From assembly GCA_016710625.1 (NCBI GenBank), contig JADJVK010000036.1, positions 1 to 14,851 on the forward strand: a stretch of 14,851 nt of DNA, written 5' to 3'. Source of the DNA: Saprospiraceae bacterium. Lineage in GTDB: Bacteria; Bacteroidota; Bacteroidia; Chitinophagales; Saprospiraceae. This document shows positions 1-6,701 of the stretch, piece after piece; position 1 is the first letter of the stretch, and every line of letters starts with the position of its first letter. Position numbers and translations under genes: made by a program. The notes beneath the pieces were generated by a model that saw nothing but the letters and a program-made list of their open reading frames with translations, was not told the DNA's origin and did no database searches.

Positions 1-1
1 T

Positions 2-133
2 TTTTTAAGAAGTAAGTTGCCTAAAGACGAATTGTTGGTTGGCTACAAAGGAATGGCATTTATTCCAGTGGTTGGCTTAATCATCGTTTCAGGAATTTTT
101 ATAACTATGTTAATTGTCGTAAGGGGAATATAA
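2..133 (+). CDS. C-terminal end of an unidentified membrane protein (cut by window edge)
   Basis: An open frame enters from the left edge and gives 43 residues before a TAA at 131-133. After a short polar stretch (about residues 5-16) it has one strongly hydrophobic segment rich in Ile, Val, Phe and Gly (about residues 19-41), followed directly by Arg-Gly-Ile and the stop. This looks like the last transmembrane helix of a membrane protein with a very short tail. There is too little to assign a family. It precedes another tiny hydrophobic ORF and a cytochrome c on the same strand, so a respiratory role is possible but is only a guess from context. Confidence 0.4.
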   Translation, partial: FLRSKLPKDELLVGYKGMAFIPVVGLIIVSGIFITMLIVVRGI

Positions 134-154
134 AAAGCTGAAAATACATTTATT

Positions 155-259
155 ATGACTTATGCAATCAAAATTATAATCATTACAATATTCATCATTT
201 TCCTAATTTATGCAAAGGGAATTCGGATAAAGTATGATAAAAAAGCTTCAAAAACATAA
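155..259 (+). CDS. Possible 34-residue single-pass membrane peptide
   Basis: ATG at 155 and TAA at 257-259 enclose 34 codons. Residues 5-19 are almost all Ile, Phe and Leu, forming one transmembrane helix, followed by a basic tail with several Lys and one Arg, which suggests a cytoplasmic C-terminus. It starts 21 bases after the stop of the preceding membrane gene, a spacing that would suit an operon. Small membrane subunits of respiratory complexes can look like this, but AT-rich DNA also produces Ile/Phe-rich frames by chance. I do not recognise a family. Confidence 0.28.
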   Translation: MTYAIKIIIITIFIIFLIYAKGIRIKYDKKASKT

Positions 260-277
260 ATTTCTATTATCAGAAAA

Positions 278-291
278 TTGGGTTCGCCCAA
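278..291 (+). other. Small GC-rich hairpin with TTCG loop
   Basis: A perfect 5-bp stem, TTGGG with CCCAA, closes a TTCG tetraloop, 18 bases after the stop of the small ORF and 56 bases before the cytochrome c start. It stands out in a very AT-rich intergenic stretch. No T-run follows, so it is not a textbook intrinsic terminator. It could be an RNA 3'-end or processing structure, or the 5' leader of the cytochrome mRNA. Confidence 0.3.
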
Positions 292-347
292 GAATCAATT
301 GCAATGTTAGATTTTATTAAACTTTATTCATATAAAAACTTATTAAA

Positions 348-821
348 ATGAAAAATTTATTTTTTGGAGTAATTGCAACCTTGGTCACAGTGACATTTTT
401 ATTCTCTTGTAGTGGTGGAGGAAACGACAAAAGTGAATCATCAAACACGACTGCAGATGCTCCAAAATCTATGGTAGATGATGCTTCAGATGGAAAAGAT
501 GCGAAAATTGCGGCAGGTAAAGCGGTATTTGAAAAGGTTTGTCAGGCTTGCCATCAAGCAGATGGAAAAGGTTTGCCTGTTTCTTTCCCACCATTAGCAA
601 AGTCAGATTATTTAGCTGCGGATTTGCCTAGAGCGATAGCAGGTGTTGTAAATGGTTTGTCAGGAGAAATTACAGTAAATGGGACAAAGTTCAACCAAGT
701 GATGCCAGCAGCTACCTTATCTGATGATGAAGTTGCAGCAGCATTCACTTTTGTTCTAAATAGTTTTGGTAACAAAGGTGGATCCGTCACAGCGGCTGAA
801 GTGAAGGCAGTTAGAAAATAA
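348..821 (+). CDS. Class I cytochrome c lipoprotein
   Basis: 157 residues, intact. Residues 1-20 form a lipoprotein signal peptide ending in LFS-Cys21, so the mature protein should be lipid-anchored on the periplasmic side. Residues 22-50 are a Ser/Asp/Lys-rich linker. One monohaem cytochrome c domain spans about 55-140, with CQACH at 65-69 binding haem covalently and His69 as proximal ligand. Met119, in the VMPAA stretch, is the probable sixth ligand. The region after the haem site (FPPLAKSDY, then GLSGEITVNG) resembles the small cytochromes c found beside or fused to copper nitrite reductase NirK in Bacteroidota. That is from memory of the family; no nirK is visible here, so electron delivery to a nitrite or oxygen reductase is an inference. 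The ATG at 348 fits because the signal peptide begins right there. Confidence 0.88.
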   Translation: MKNLFFGVIATLVTVTFLFSCSGGGNDKSESSNTTADAPKSMVDDASDGKDAKIAAGKAVFEKVCQACHQADGKGLPVSFPPLAKSDYLAADLPRAIAGVVNGLSGEITVNGTKFNQVMPAATLSDDEVAAAFTFVLNSFGNKGGSVTAAEVKAVRK

Positions 822-1096
822 AAACTAACGGAAAAGAAAAGAGGCTTTTAGCCATCTGAAGCTATATAATTCCTTGAATCAGTGAATGTATATTAATTGC
901 AAATAGATAGTATTGTGTTCTTGTTATTGAAGGGTTTAAACCTAAAACACTTTTAGTTGTAATTTTTTCGACCCAATGCCAACTATTCAATTCTATATCT
1001 TCAGGAAATACAAATGGGAAACATTTCTAAATATAAAATTGTCAATTAAAGCCAATATAAATATTTAACATTATAAAATATAAATAAAATAGAATA

Positions 1097-2361
1097 ATGA
1101 GTGAGCGAATGAGAACCTTAACTGAACCCTTTAAAATCAAAATGGTAGAACCGCTTAAATTAACAACCGAAGAATATAGAAAAGCTGCCTTGGAAAAGGC
1201 AGGATATAACCCATTCTTGTTGCATTCGAGTGATGTTTTTATTGATTTACTCACGGATAGTGGCACTGGTGCCATGGTGATAAGCAATGGGCAGGAATGA
1301 TGATGGGTGATGAAAGCTATGCTGGTGCAAGAAGTTGGGAGCATTTGGAAAAAGTGGTAAAAGATTTGACTGGAATGCCATTTATACTGCCTACTCATCA
1401 GGGAAGAGCAGCAGAAAGAATTCTTTATGGTATTTTAGGTGGAATGGGAAAAGTTTTTATCAGCAATACACATTTCGATACGACAAGGGCAAATATTGAA
1501 GTAACGGGGGCTACAGCAATCGATATTCTCTATGACGATGCTTTGGATTCCGCCGCCGACTTACCATTCAAGGGAAATATTAACCTAGAAAAGCTGGTAG
1601 AATTAATTGACATAAATGGAAGTGAAAATATTGCAGCAGTCATTATTACGGTAACAAATAATTCAGCTGGAGGCCAACCAGTCAGTATGGAGAATGTGCT
1701 AGCTGTACGAAAAATTTGCGATACCTCTCAAATTCCATTGGTGATTGATGGCTGCAGAGTGGCTGAAAATGCCTATTTTATCAAACACAGAAGTAAGGAA
1801 TATGCAAACAAATCATGTAAATCCATTGCTCAAGAAATGCTACATTTAGGTGATGCATTCGTTATGAGTGGAAAAAAAGATGGGATGGTGAATATGGGAG
1901 GGCTTTTGACAATCAAAGATGAATCTTTGGCGACAAAGGCAATCAACCAATTAATAATAACTGAAGGTTTCACCAGTTATGGTGGCTTGTCAGGAAGAGA
2001 TATGGAAGCCTTAGCAATAGGTTTAGTGGAAGTTTTTGACGAAGATTATCTTCATTATAGAATTAGAAGTACCACTTATTTAGGTGAGAAATTGCGAGAA
2101 AAAGGCATTCCAGTTGTATGGCCTATTGGTGGTCATGCCGTCTATATTGATGCAAAAAAAATGTATCATAACATACCTGTCAATGAGTTTCCAGGTCAGG
2201 CTTTGGTTTGTGACTTATATATCAAAGGAGGCATCCGATGTTGCGAAATTGGAAGTCTGATGTTCGGAAAATATGATGAATTGGGTGACCTTATCCCAGC
2301 TGCAAATGAACTTGAAAAAGAAATTTTAAAACAAAATTTAATCAAATTATCTTTAAAAATA
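1097..2361 (+). pseudogene. tnaA: Tryptophanase, frameshifted and missing its C-terminal end
   Basis: A PLP-dependent beta-eliminating lyase (tryptophan to indole, pyruvate and ammonia), closer to tryptophanase than to tyrosine phenol-lyase by my reading. The N-terminal frame from ATG 1097 (EPFKIKMVEPLK, then DVFIDLLTDSGTGAM) ends in a false stop at 1298-1300. The remainder resumes in the next frame with DKQWAGMMMGDESYAG. One lost base in the codon at 1277-1278 (AGT read as GT) accounts for the break. The PLP lysine is in SGKKDGMVNMGG (codons 1867-1902), preceded by the Asp and Arg of VIDGCRVAENAYFIK. Homology runs to GGIRCCEIGSLMFGK and the next dozen residues. It then stops about 50-55 residues short of the family's usual end, losing the LAIPRRVYT-type segment, and continues in frame into the YhbP-like gene. 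Two independent lesions suggest a dead gene. The frameshift alone could be a sequencing error. Confidence 0.85.
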
Positions 2362-2799
2362 ATGGAAAATCCAATTCCGGAAAATAGTGTTAAATATTTG
2401 ACAGACAATAAAATAGCGACAGTATGTTTTGTTGATGAAAATCATAAACCCTATTGCATCAACTGTTTTTATGCATTTGATACCCAAAATTATTGCTTAA
2501 TAATGAAATCGTCCAAAGGAACACACCATGAAAATATGATGAATGATTCTGCTGCCGTTTCAGGAACGATACTCCCAGAAACAATCGATACAATCCAGTT
2601 AAAAGGGATGCAATTTACTGGACAACTAATGAGTCAGGAAGCAATTGAAAATCTACACTTAAAGAGTAGGTACTTAAAAAAGTTCCCGATGAGTTTAGCC
2701 ATTAAAGGATATATTTGGGCAGTAAAATTGGAATTTTTGAAACACACAGATAATACTTTTGGATTTGGTAATAAAACCGTTTGGTCATTTAGAAAATAG
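2362..2799 (+). CDS. YhbP/UPF0306-like protein of the PNPOx flavin-binding fold
   Basis: Read from the ATG at 2362 this is 145 residues, close to E. coli YhbP as I recall it (about 147). Matching features are CINCFYAFD, KGTHHENMM, AAVSGTI, LKGMQFTGQ, SRYLKKFPMS and the C-terminal HTDNTFGFGNKTVW. The fold is the pyridoxamine-phosphate-oxidase-like split barrel, which usually binds FMN or related cofactors. The substrate of this family is unknown. The upstream frame is open without a break into the truncated tryptophanase, so as written a single 500-codon frame covers both. I chose 2362 because domain similarity starts there and the preceding 45 bases are AT-rich like a leader. A true fusion protein is the alternative. 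Confidence 0.75.
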   Translation: MENPIPENSVKYLTDNKIATVCFVDENHKPYCINCFYAFDTQNYCLIMKSSKGTHHENMMNDSAAVSGTILPETIDTIQLKGMQFTGQLMSQEAIENLHLKSRYLKKFPMSLAIKGYIWAVKLEFLKHTDNTFGFGNKTVWSFRK

Positions 2800-2884
2800 G
2801 ATTACTATCCATGAGCAGTAAAATAAATGTAAAAAAGTGTAAATCATAGCGGCTAACACCATTAATTTGATTTAATTTGTGCAT

Positions 2885-3784
2885 ATGAAATGGATTTTTT
2901 ATTTTCTGTTCACCTTTTCAATTTTCATTTGGCTGTATTCTGCCTTTTCGTTTGTGAATGATAAGGCTGCAGATCCAGAAAAACATATTGAAATCGTCTT
3001 AAGGGACATCGGGCATAAATTATTGTTGCTTGCTAAGGATTCTACATCGAGGGTTTTGCCCATTCAAAAAATGAATGATCATACCTATCAGATTTCCTTC
3101 GAAAAAGCCTTTGACTTTGTCTCAGACTCTTTGATTCATTTGGTGAGTAACCAATTGGAGCGGAATGGTTTACCAAAAGAGCATATTGTGAGTGTGCTAG
3201 ATTGTAATAAAATGCAAACCATTTTTGCTTATGAAATCCGTTTCCCAAGAGATAGCGTTATGCCATGTAGGGGAAGAAACCAAACTACAGATTGTTATAT
3301 TGTCCAAATTGAGTTTTTGAATTCAAATAAAAATAGGGTAGGGTGGTTGATGGGTTCCACTTTTTTTATGTTTTTAATCGGATTTTATTTTGTTAGTAGC
3401 CTGAAAAAAAATACTGCCAAAATGGAAAGTGTTGTAAACAATGCACTAAATATCGAAGACCCTAAAATTTCATTTTTGACAGTAGGAAAGTTTAAGTTTT
3501 ATACTCAAAAAAACTTATTAGTTATGGATGATGTGTCCACTCTTTTATCGGATAAAGAAGCAAAACTCCTGAAAATATTTGCCGACAATCCCAACCAAAT
3601 AATGGAAAGGGGGTTATTGCTAAAAGAAGTTTGGGAAAATGAAGGCATTTTTGTGATGAGTAGGAATTTGGATGTTTTAGTCTCGAAACTCCGTAAAAAG
3701 TTAGCATTAGATGCAAACATAAAAATAACTAATATCCATGGAAAAGGATATAAAATGATCCTAGATGAAGCAATAATCGCCTAA
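2885..3784 (+). CDS. Membrane-anchored winged-helix transcriptional regulator (ToxR/CadC-like layout)
   Basis: About 299 residues, intact. Helix TM1 covers about residues 3-22, and a presumed periplasmic sensor domain runs to about 150. TM2 (about 153-171) leads into a short linker and then an OmpR-type Trans_reg_C winged helix at about 198-294. That domain ends in the typical LVSKLRKKL recognition-helix stretch and the IHGKGYKM wing. There is no receiver domain, so this is a one-component system: signal sensed outside, promoter bound from the membrane. The sensor contains three cysteines (DCNKM, MPCRGRN, TDCYIV) that could form a disulfide or be redox-active. Translation could also start at the GTG two codons upstream (2879). 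It is preceded by 79-85 bases of intergenic DNA and converges with the next gene. Target genes cannot be read from the sequence. Confidence 0.8.
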   Translation: MKWIFYFLFTFSIFIWLYSAFSFVNDKAADPEKHIEIVLRDIGHKLLLLAKDSTSRVLPIQKMNDHTYQISFEKAFDFVSDSLIHLVSNQLERNGLPKEHIVSVLDCNKMQTIFAYEIRFPRDSVMPCRGRNQTTDCYIVQIEFLNSNKNRVGWLMGSTFFMFLIGFYFVSSLKKNTAKMESVVNNALNIEDPKISFLTVGKFKFYTQKNLLVMDDVSTLLSDKEAKLLKIFADNPNQIMERGLLLKEVWENEGIFVMSRNLDVLVSKLRKKLALDANIKITNIHGKGYKMILDEAIIA

Positions 3785-3800
3785 GGAAAGCCTATTTTCC
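3785..3800. terminator. Weak hairpin between converging genes
   Basis: GGAAA (3785-3789) pairs with TTTCC (3796-3800) around a six-base loop, starting immediately after the regulator's TAA and 12 bases from the stop of the converging beta-helix gene. The position suits a shared bidirectional terminator. The stem is only 5 bp and neither side has a clean T-run, so support is weak. Confidence 0.25.
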
Positions 3801-3812
3801 ACCAAAAAATAT

Positions 3813-5248
3813 TTAAAATTTCATTATTTTAGTACAAAAACTATGTTGCTCAGTTTGTATGAGAAGAAAATAAACGCCATTTTGAAATGGTGCAATAGAA
3901 AAATCGGAAGTAAAGAAAGTTTGTAAAAATTCTCCAGAAAGGGAATAGATTTTCACTTGCTTGAACTCGGCATTTTTCAGCTCCAAATGAACCCAATCTG
4001 CCGTTGGGTTTGGATAAATAATAAAAGTTGGATTGGCTAATTCTTTGTTGTCAGTTGGAGCAAAAAACTCAAAAGCTCCGATATCGATTTTGTTATATTT
4101 GTTTCTAATTTCTGCACTGCAAGTGTCTTTATACATCCATTTGGGTTGCAAATCATAGCCATTTACTGACTTATTTACCTCAATACCAGCATCTTTTGCG
4201 ATGGAGTTAGATATTAACTGATAATTGTATTTTGCGGCATCTACAAACCCAAAATCCGCAATATTGTTGCTGACCAGATTGTTTGAAGAATCCACTACTG
4301 CTGCCGAGCCTAAGAAAAGTCCCCCTGTTTTTGCACCAGACAAAATATTGTTTTTCACAAATAAGGTATCTGTTCCCGATTGGGTGTGGATAAAACTACC
4401 AGTTGATTTTTTGTTAATAAAGGTATTGTTACAAATCCAAATTTTATGGGGTGCTGGGTTCGACAATCCTTCTAGTCCATAACCCAATAAATTGGAATTT
4501 GCTGAATTGGGTCCCTGCTCAATAATATTTCCGACGATAACCGTTGTGCCGCCATTGGGCAAGTCAATCGTTCGGCTATCCGTACTTTGCTCATTTGCAA
4601 TCCTATTGTACAAAATAAAATTATAGGTAGCTCTACTTTTTAGTTCATGACCTTCGGCAATGGCATCGTGAGAAAAATTGTATCGGAAAACGAAAGTATC
4701 TATATGATTGATATAAATATTGTGTTGATAGCCAGGGTTGAAGCTACTTCCACCATGAAAAAATTCTGAAAATTCTACAGTTGTTTTGCAATTGGCGATA
4801 TTTCCACATAAAATGCCCATTTCATTTCCAATAAATTTACATTTATGTATGTACAAATTGGCTCCTTCCTGACGGATTCCAGCCCCGTTTCTATCAATTA
4901 CAGCGGCATTGGCGAATTCGATATTCTCAACTCTAACATTGGCTCCACTAATTACAAAATGCCTTTTCCATTAGATGCATCATTTGCAATAATCGACCCA
5001 GCTTCCAATCGAGGTCTGCCACCAACGCCTTTAATCAATAAATTGTTTTTATCCCATTTCCCTTGAGGATCATTCAAGTAGGTCGCAAAATCGATGAGAA
5101 TGGTGTCACCATTTTGCACCAAAGATGCTACTTTACTGCAATAAGTATAAGTTCTGGTGGGTCCAACTTGCCAAGTTTTTGAAAAAGCGAAGGGCAAAAA
5201 ACTAAAAGAAAATACAAAAGCTAAAATTGGAAACTTCATAAAAATCAA
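3813..5248 (-). pseudogene. Secreted right-handed beta-helix protein with type IX sorting domain, one frameshift
   Basis: Repaired length is 478 residues. The N-terminal part (from ATG 5248, or the in-frame ATG 5239) begins with a signal peptide ending near FAFSK. A pectate-lyase-like parallel beta-helix follows, opening with WQVGPTRTYT and VQNGDTILIDFATY and continuing with many Asn/Ile/Gly repeats such as VENIEF, YILYNRI-like and IVGNIIEQGP rungs. The last 75 or so residues form a Por/type IX type A sorting domain (YPNPTADWV, VKIYSLSGE, NGVYFLLIQ, KIMKF). The frame breaks at 4956-4959, where a run of four A (T on the coding strand) should be five; restoring one base gives GIFVISGANVRVENIEF without a gap. 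This is a typical homopolymer error, so the gene may be intact in the organism. It should cross the outer membrane by the T9SS. The substrate, perhaps a polysaccharide, is unknown. Confidence 0.82.
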
Positions 5249-5319
5249 TGTGTAAATAAATCAATGTAGTAGCAGTTTAAAGTTATGATTCAAAATTAAA
5301 GTATTTTGTAATTATTTTG

Positions 5320-5706
5320 TTAGGTCTTAATAGTTTTTCTTTTTCTATTTTCAATCAGAATTAGAATTCCAATAATAATAAATGGAATAATAGAACAAAT
5401 AATTTTGAAATTGGAACTAATGATGCCAACGAAGAAGACAAAAAGCAAAAGCAAGCTCAGGCAACCCAAGCCAATGTAAGTCAATAATTTGCTCGGTTGT
5501 TTTTGAAATAAAGTAATGAATAATAAAACTTGGCCAATAAAAGGCAATTGGATAAAAGGATGTAAGACGGAGATTGGATCCGTAAAAAGCTTTGTAAATA
5601 TTTCATATTCCGCTTGAAAAAGAAACATTTGGCTGCCTTTTCCCCATTCTAAAAAACCAAATAATGAAGAGAGGATTAAACAGAAATTGAGGATTTTTAA
5701 TTTCAT
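5320..5706 (-). CDS. Small hypothetical membrane protein, probably four helices
   Basis: 128 residues, intact. Hydrophobic stretches lie at about residues 4-20, 50-66, 72-95 and 99-121, with the basic tail RKRKTIKT predicted on the cytoplasmic side. The loop between helices 1 and 2 carries EWGKGSQMFLFQAEYEIF and PFIQLPFIGQ. I do not recognise a family; small Bacteroidota inner-membrane proteins of this kind are usually annotated as hypothetical. It starts 15 bases after the stop of the acetyltransferase on the same strand, so the two are probably cotranscribed. Confidence 0.6.
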   Translation of the reverse strand: MKLKILNFCLILSSLFGFLEWGKGSQMFLFQAEYEIFTKLFTDPISVLHPFIQLPFIGQVLLFITLFQKQPSKLLTYIGLGCLSLLLLFVFFVGIISSNFKIICSIIPFIIIGILILIENRKRKTIKT

Positions 5707-5721
5707 TTCGGGTAGTTTTAT

Positions 5722-6320
5722 TTATTGTAAAGAAAGTAATTTTTCAAATAAATTATTTTTCACCTCATTTTCCCATTCCGCTTTCAAAATACTCAACACG
5801 ATGCTGTCTCTTCTTTCTCCATTTGGTTTGAATCCATTACTTCTTAAAATGCCTTCCGTTTTACAACCGATGCTATGCATGGCTGCAATACTCCTTTTAT
5901 TGTCATTATCAGCCCTGAATTCCACTCTTTCCATCCCTAAGGTATCAAGGCAAAATCTAATAGTAAATATTTACATTGTTTGTTCAATCCAGTACCTTGA
6001 AAATCTTTGCCATACCATGTATAACCAAGTTGTAAACATTTGTTAGTCAGCTGAATATCATAAAATCGAGTGCTGCCAGCAAATTGATTTGTTTTTTTGT
6101 CAAACACGATGAACGGATACTCTTTTTGGGCATTTCTTCCTTCTATTGCCAATTGAATATAATTTTTCAAACCAGCTGCTCCACCTGCCTGTACCAGCGA
6201 ATATTTCCAAATCTCTGGCTCGTTCATAGCGAAGGAAATCAATAATTCATAATCAGCTAATTCCAAAGGTCTCAAAAGAGCCCTATCCTTTTCTAAAATA
6301 TATTGATGCTGGAAATCCAT
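5722..6320 (-). pseudogene. GNAT N-acetyltransferase (RimJ/RimL type), one frameshift
   Basis: Repaired length is 199 residues, normal for the Acetyltransf_3 group that moves an acetyl group from acetyl-CoA to an amine, often a protein N-terminus. The N-terminal frame (ATG 6320) has LRPLELADYELL, then FAGSTRFYDI and GYTWYGKDFQGTGLNK, the last covering the acetyl-CoA-binding strand and loop. It hits a false stop after LLLDFA. The frame resumes with MERVEFRADNDNKRSIAAM and RRDSIVLSILKAEW, the usual end of the fold. Adding one base to the AA pair at 5947-5948 (TT on the coding strand) restores LDFAFDTLGMERVEF. The target is not predictable. It is probably the first gene of a two-gene unit with the membrane protein downstream. 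Confidence 0.82.
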
Positions 6321-6701
6321 AATTGTTTAATAAATGATTCAAGAATTGTAATATAGAATTATAGTACAAAAACATAACGATTTTTGAATTAATAATGTTA
6401 ATCCAAATTTTTGCAAATGACATTATTTATGATAAAGTCATTGTAAATATAAGAAATTTAATCGGAAATAAGCTGTAAAAACAGACGAATATTGGCTATT
6501 TTTTGACCAGATTAGTCAATTTTATTTAAATATTTGTTTACTTAGTAACGAGGTTTATTTATTTTAGAAAACACTAATAACTAAGGTTCTGTGTATGATC
6601 GTAATAAAAAAGTGATTTGGAAAGCAAGTTGAAAAATTACCTAATTAAATTGTAAATTTCATGATGCCCACCAAATCACTTCACATCAATTTTGATTTTT
6701 T
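6321..6701. other. Gene-free AT-rich stretch between katG and the GNAT gene
   Basis: 381 bases without a supportable reading frame on either strand. It should hold the 3' end of the katG transcript and the promoter of the GNAT unit. The only structure I can defend is the 11-bp inverted repeat listed separately. I could not place a convincing Bacteroidota promoter (TTG / TAnnTTTG) without alignment. Confidence 0.5.
6610..6681. repeat. 11-bp perfect inverted repeat with a 50-bp spacer
   Basis: AAGTGATTTGG at 6610-6620 is repeated as its exact reverse complement CCAAATCACTT at 6671-6681. The pair lies just downstream of the katG stop, 21 bases past it in the katG reading direction. In RNA it would form a long-armed hairpin with a 50-nt loop. 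It could be a 3' stabilising structure, a remnant of a small mobile element, or a protein-binding pair of sites. Confidence 0.5.

Noticed and set aside
1271..1300. Programmed ribosomal frameshifting in the tryptophanase gene
   Set aside because: No slippery heptamer or downstream structure is evident, tryptophanase is not known to use frameshifting, and one lost base explains the break exactly.
1042..1398. Minus-strand ORF of 118 residues
   Set aside because: Overlaps the tryptophanase N-terminal coding sequence, and the peptide has no family features.
4225..4482. Plus-strand ORF of 85 residues inside the beta-helix gene
   Set aside because: It is antisense to a frame with clear beta-helix and sorting-domain features; its own translation matches nothing.
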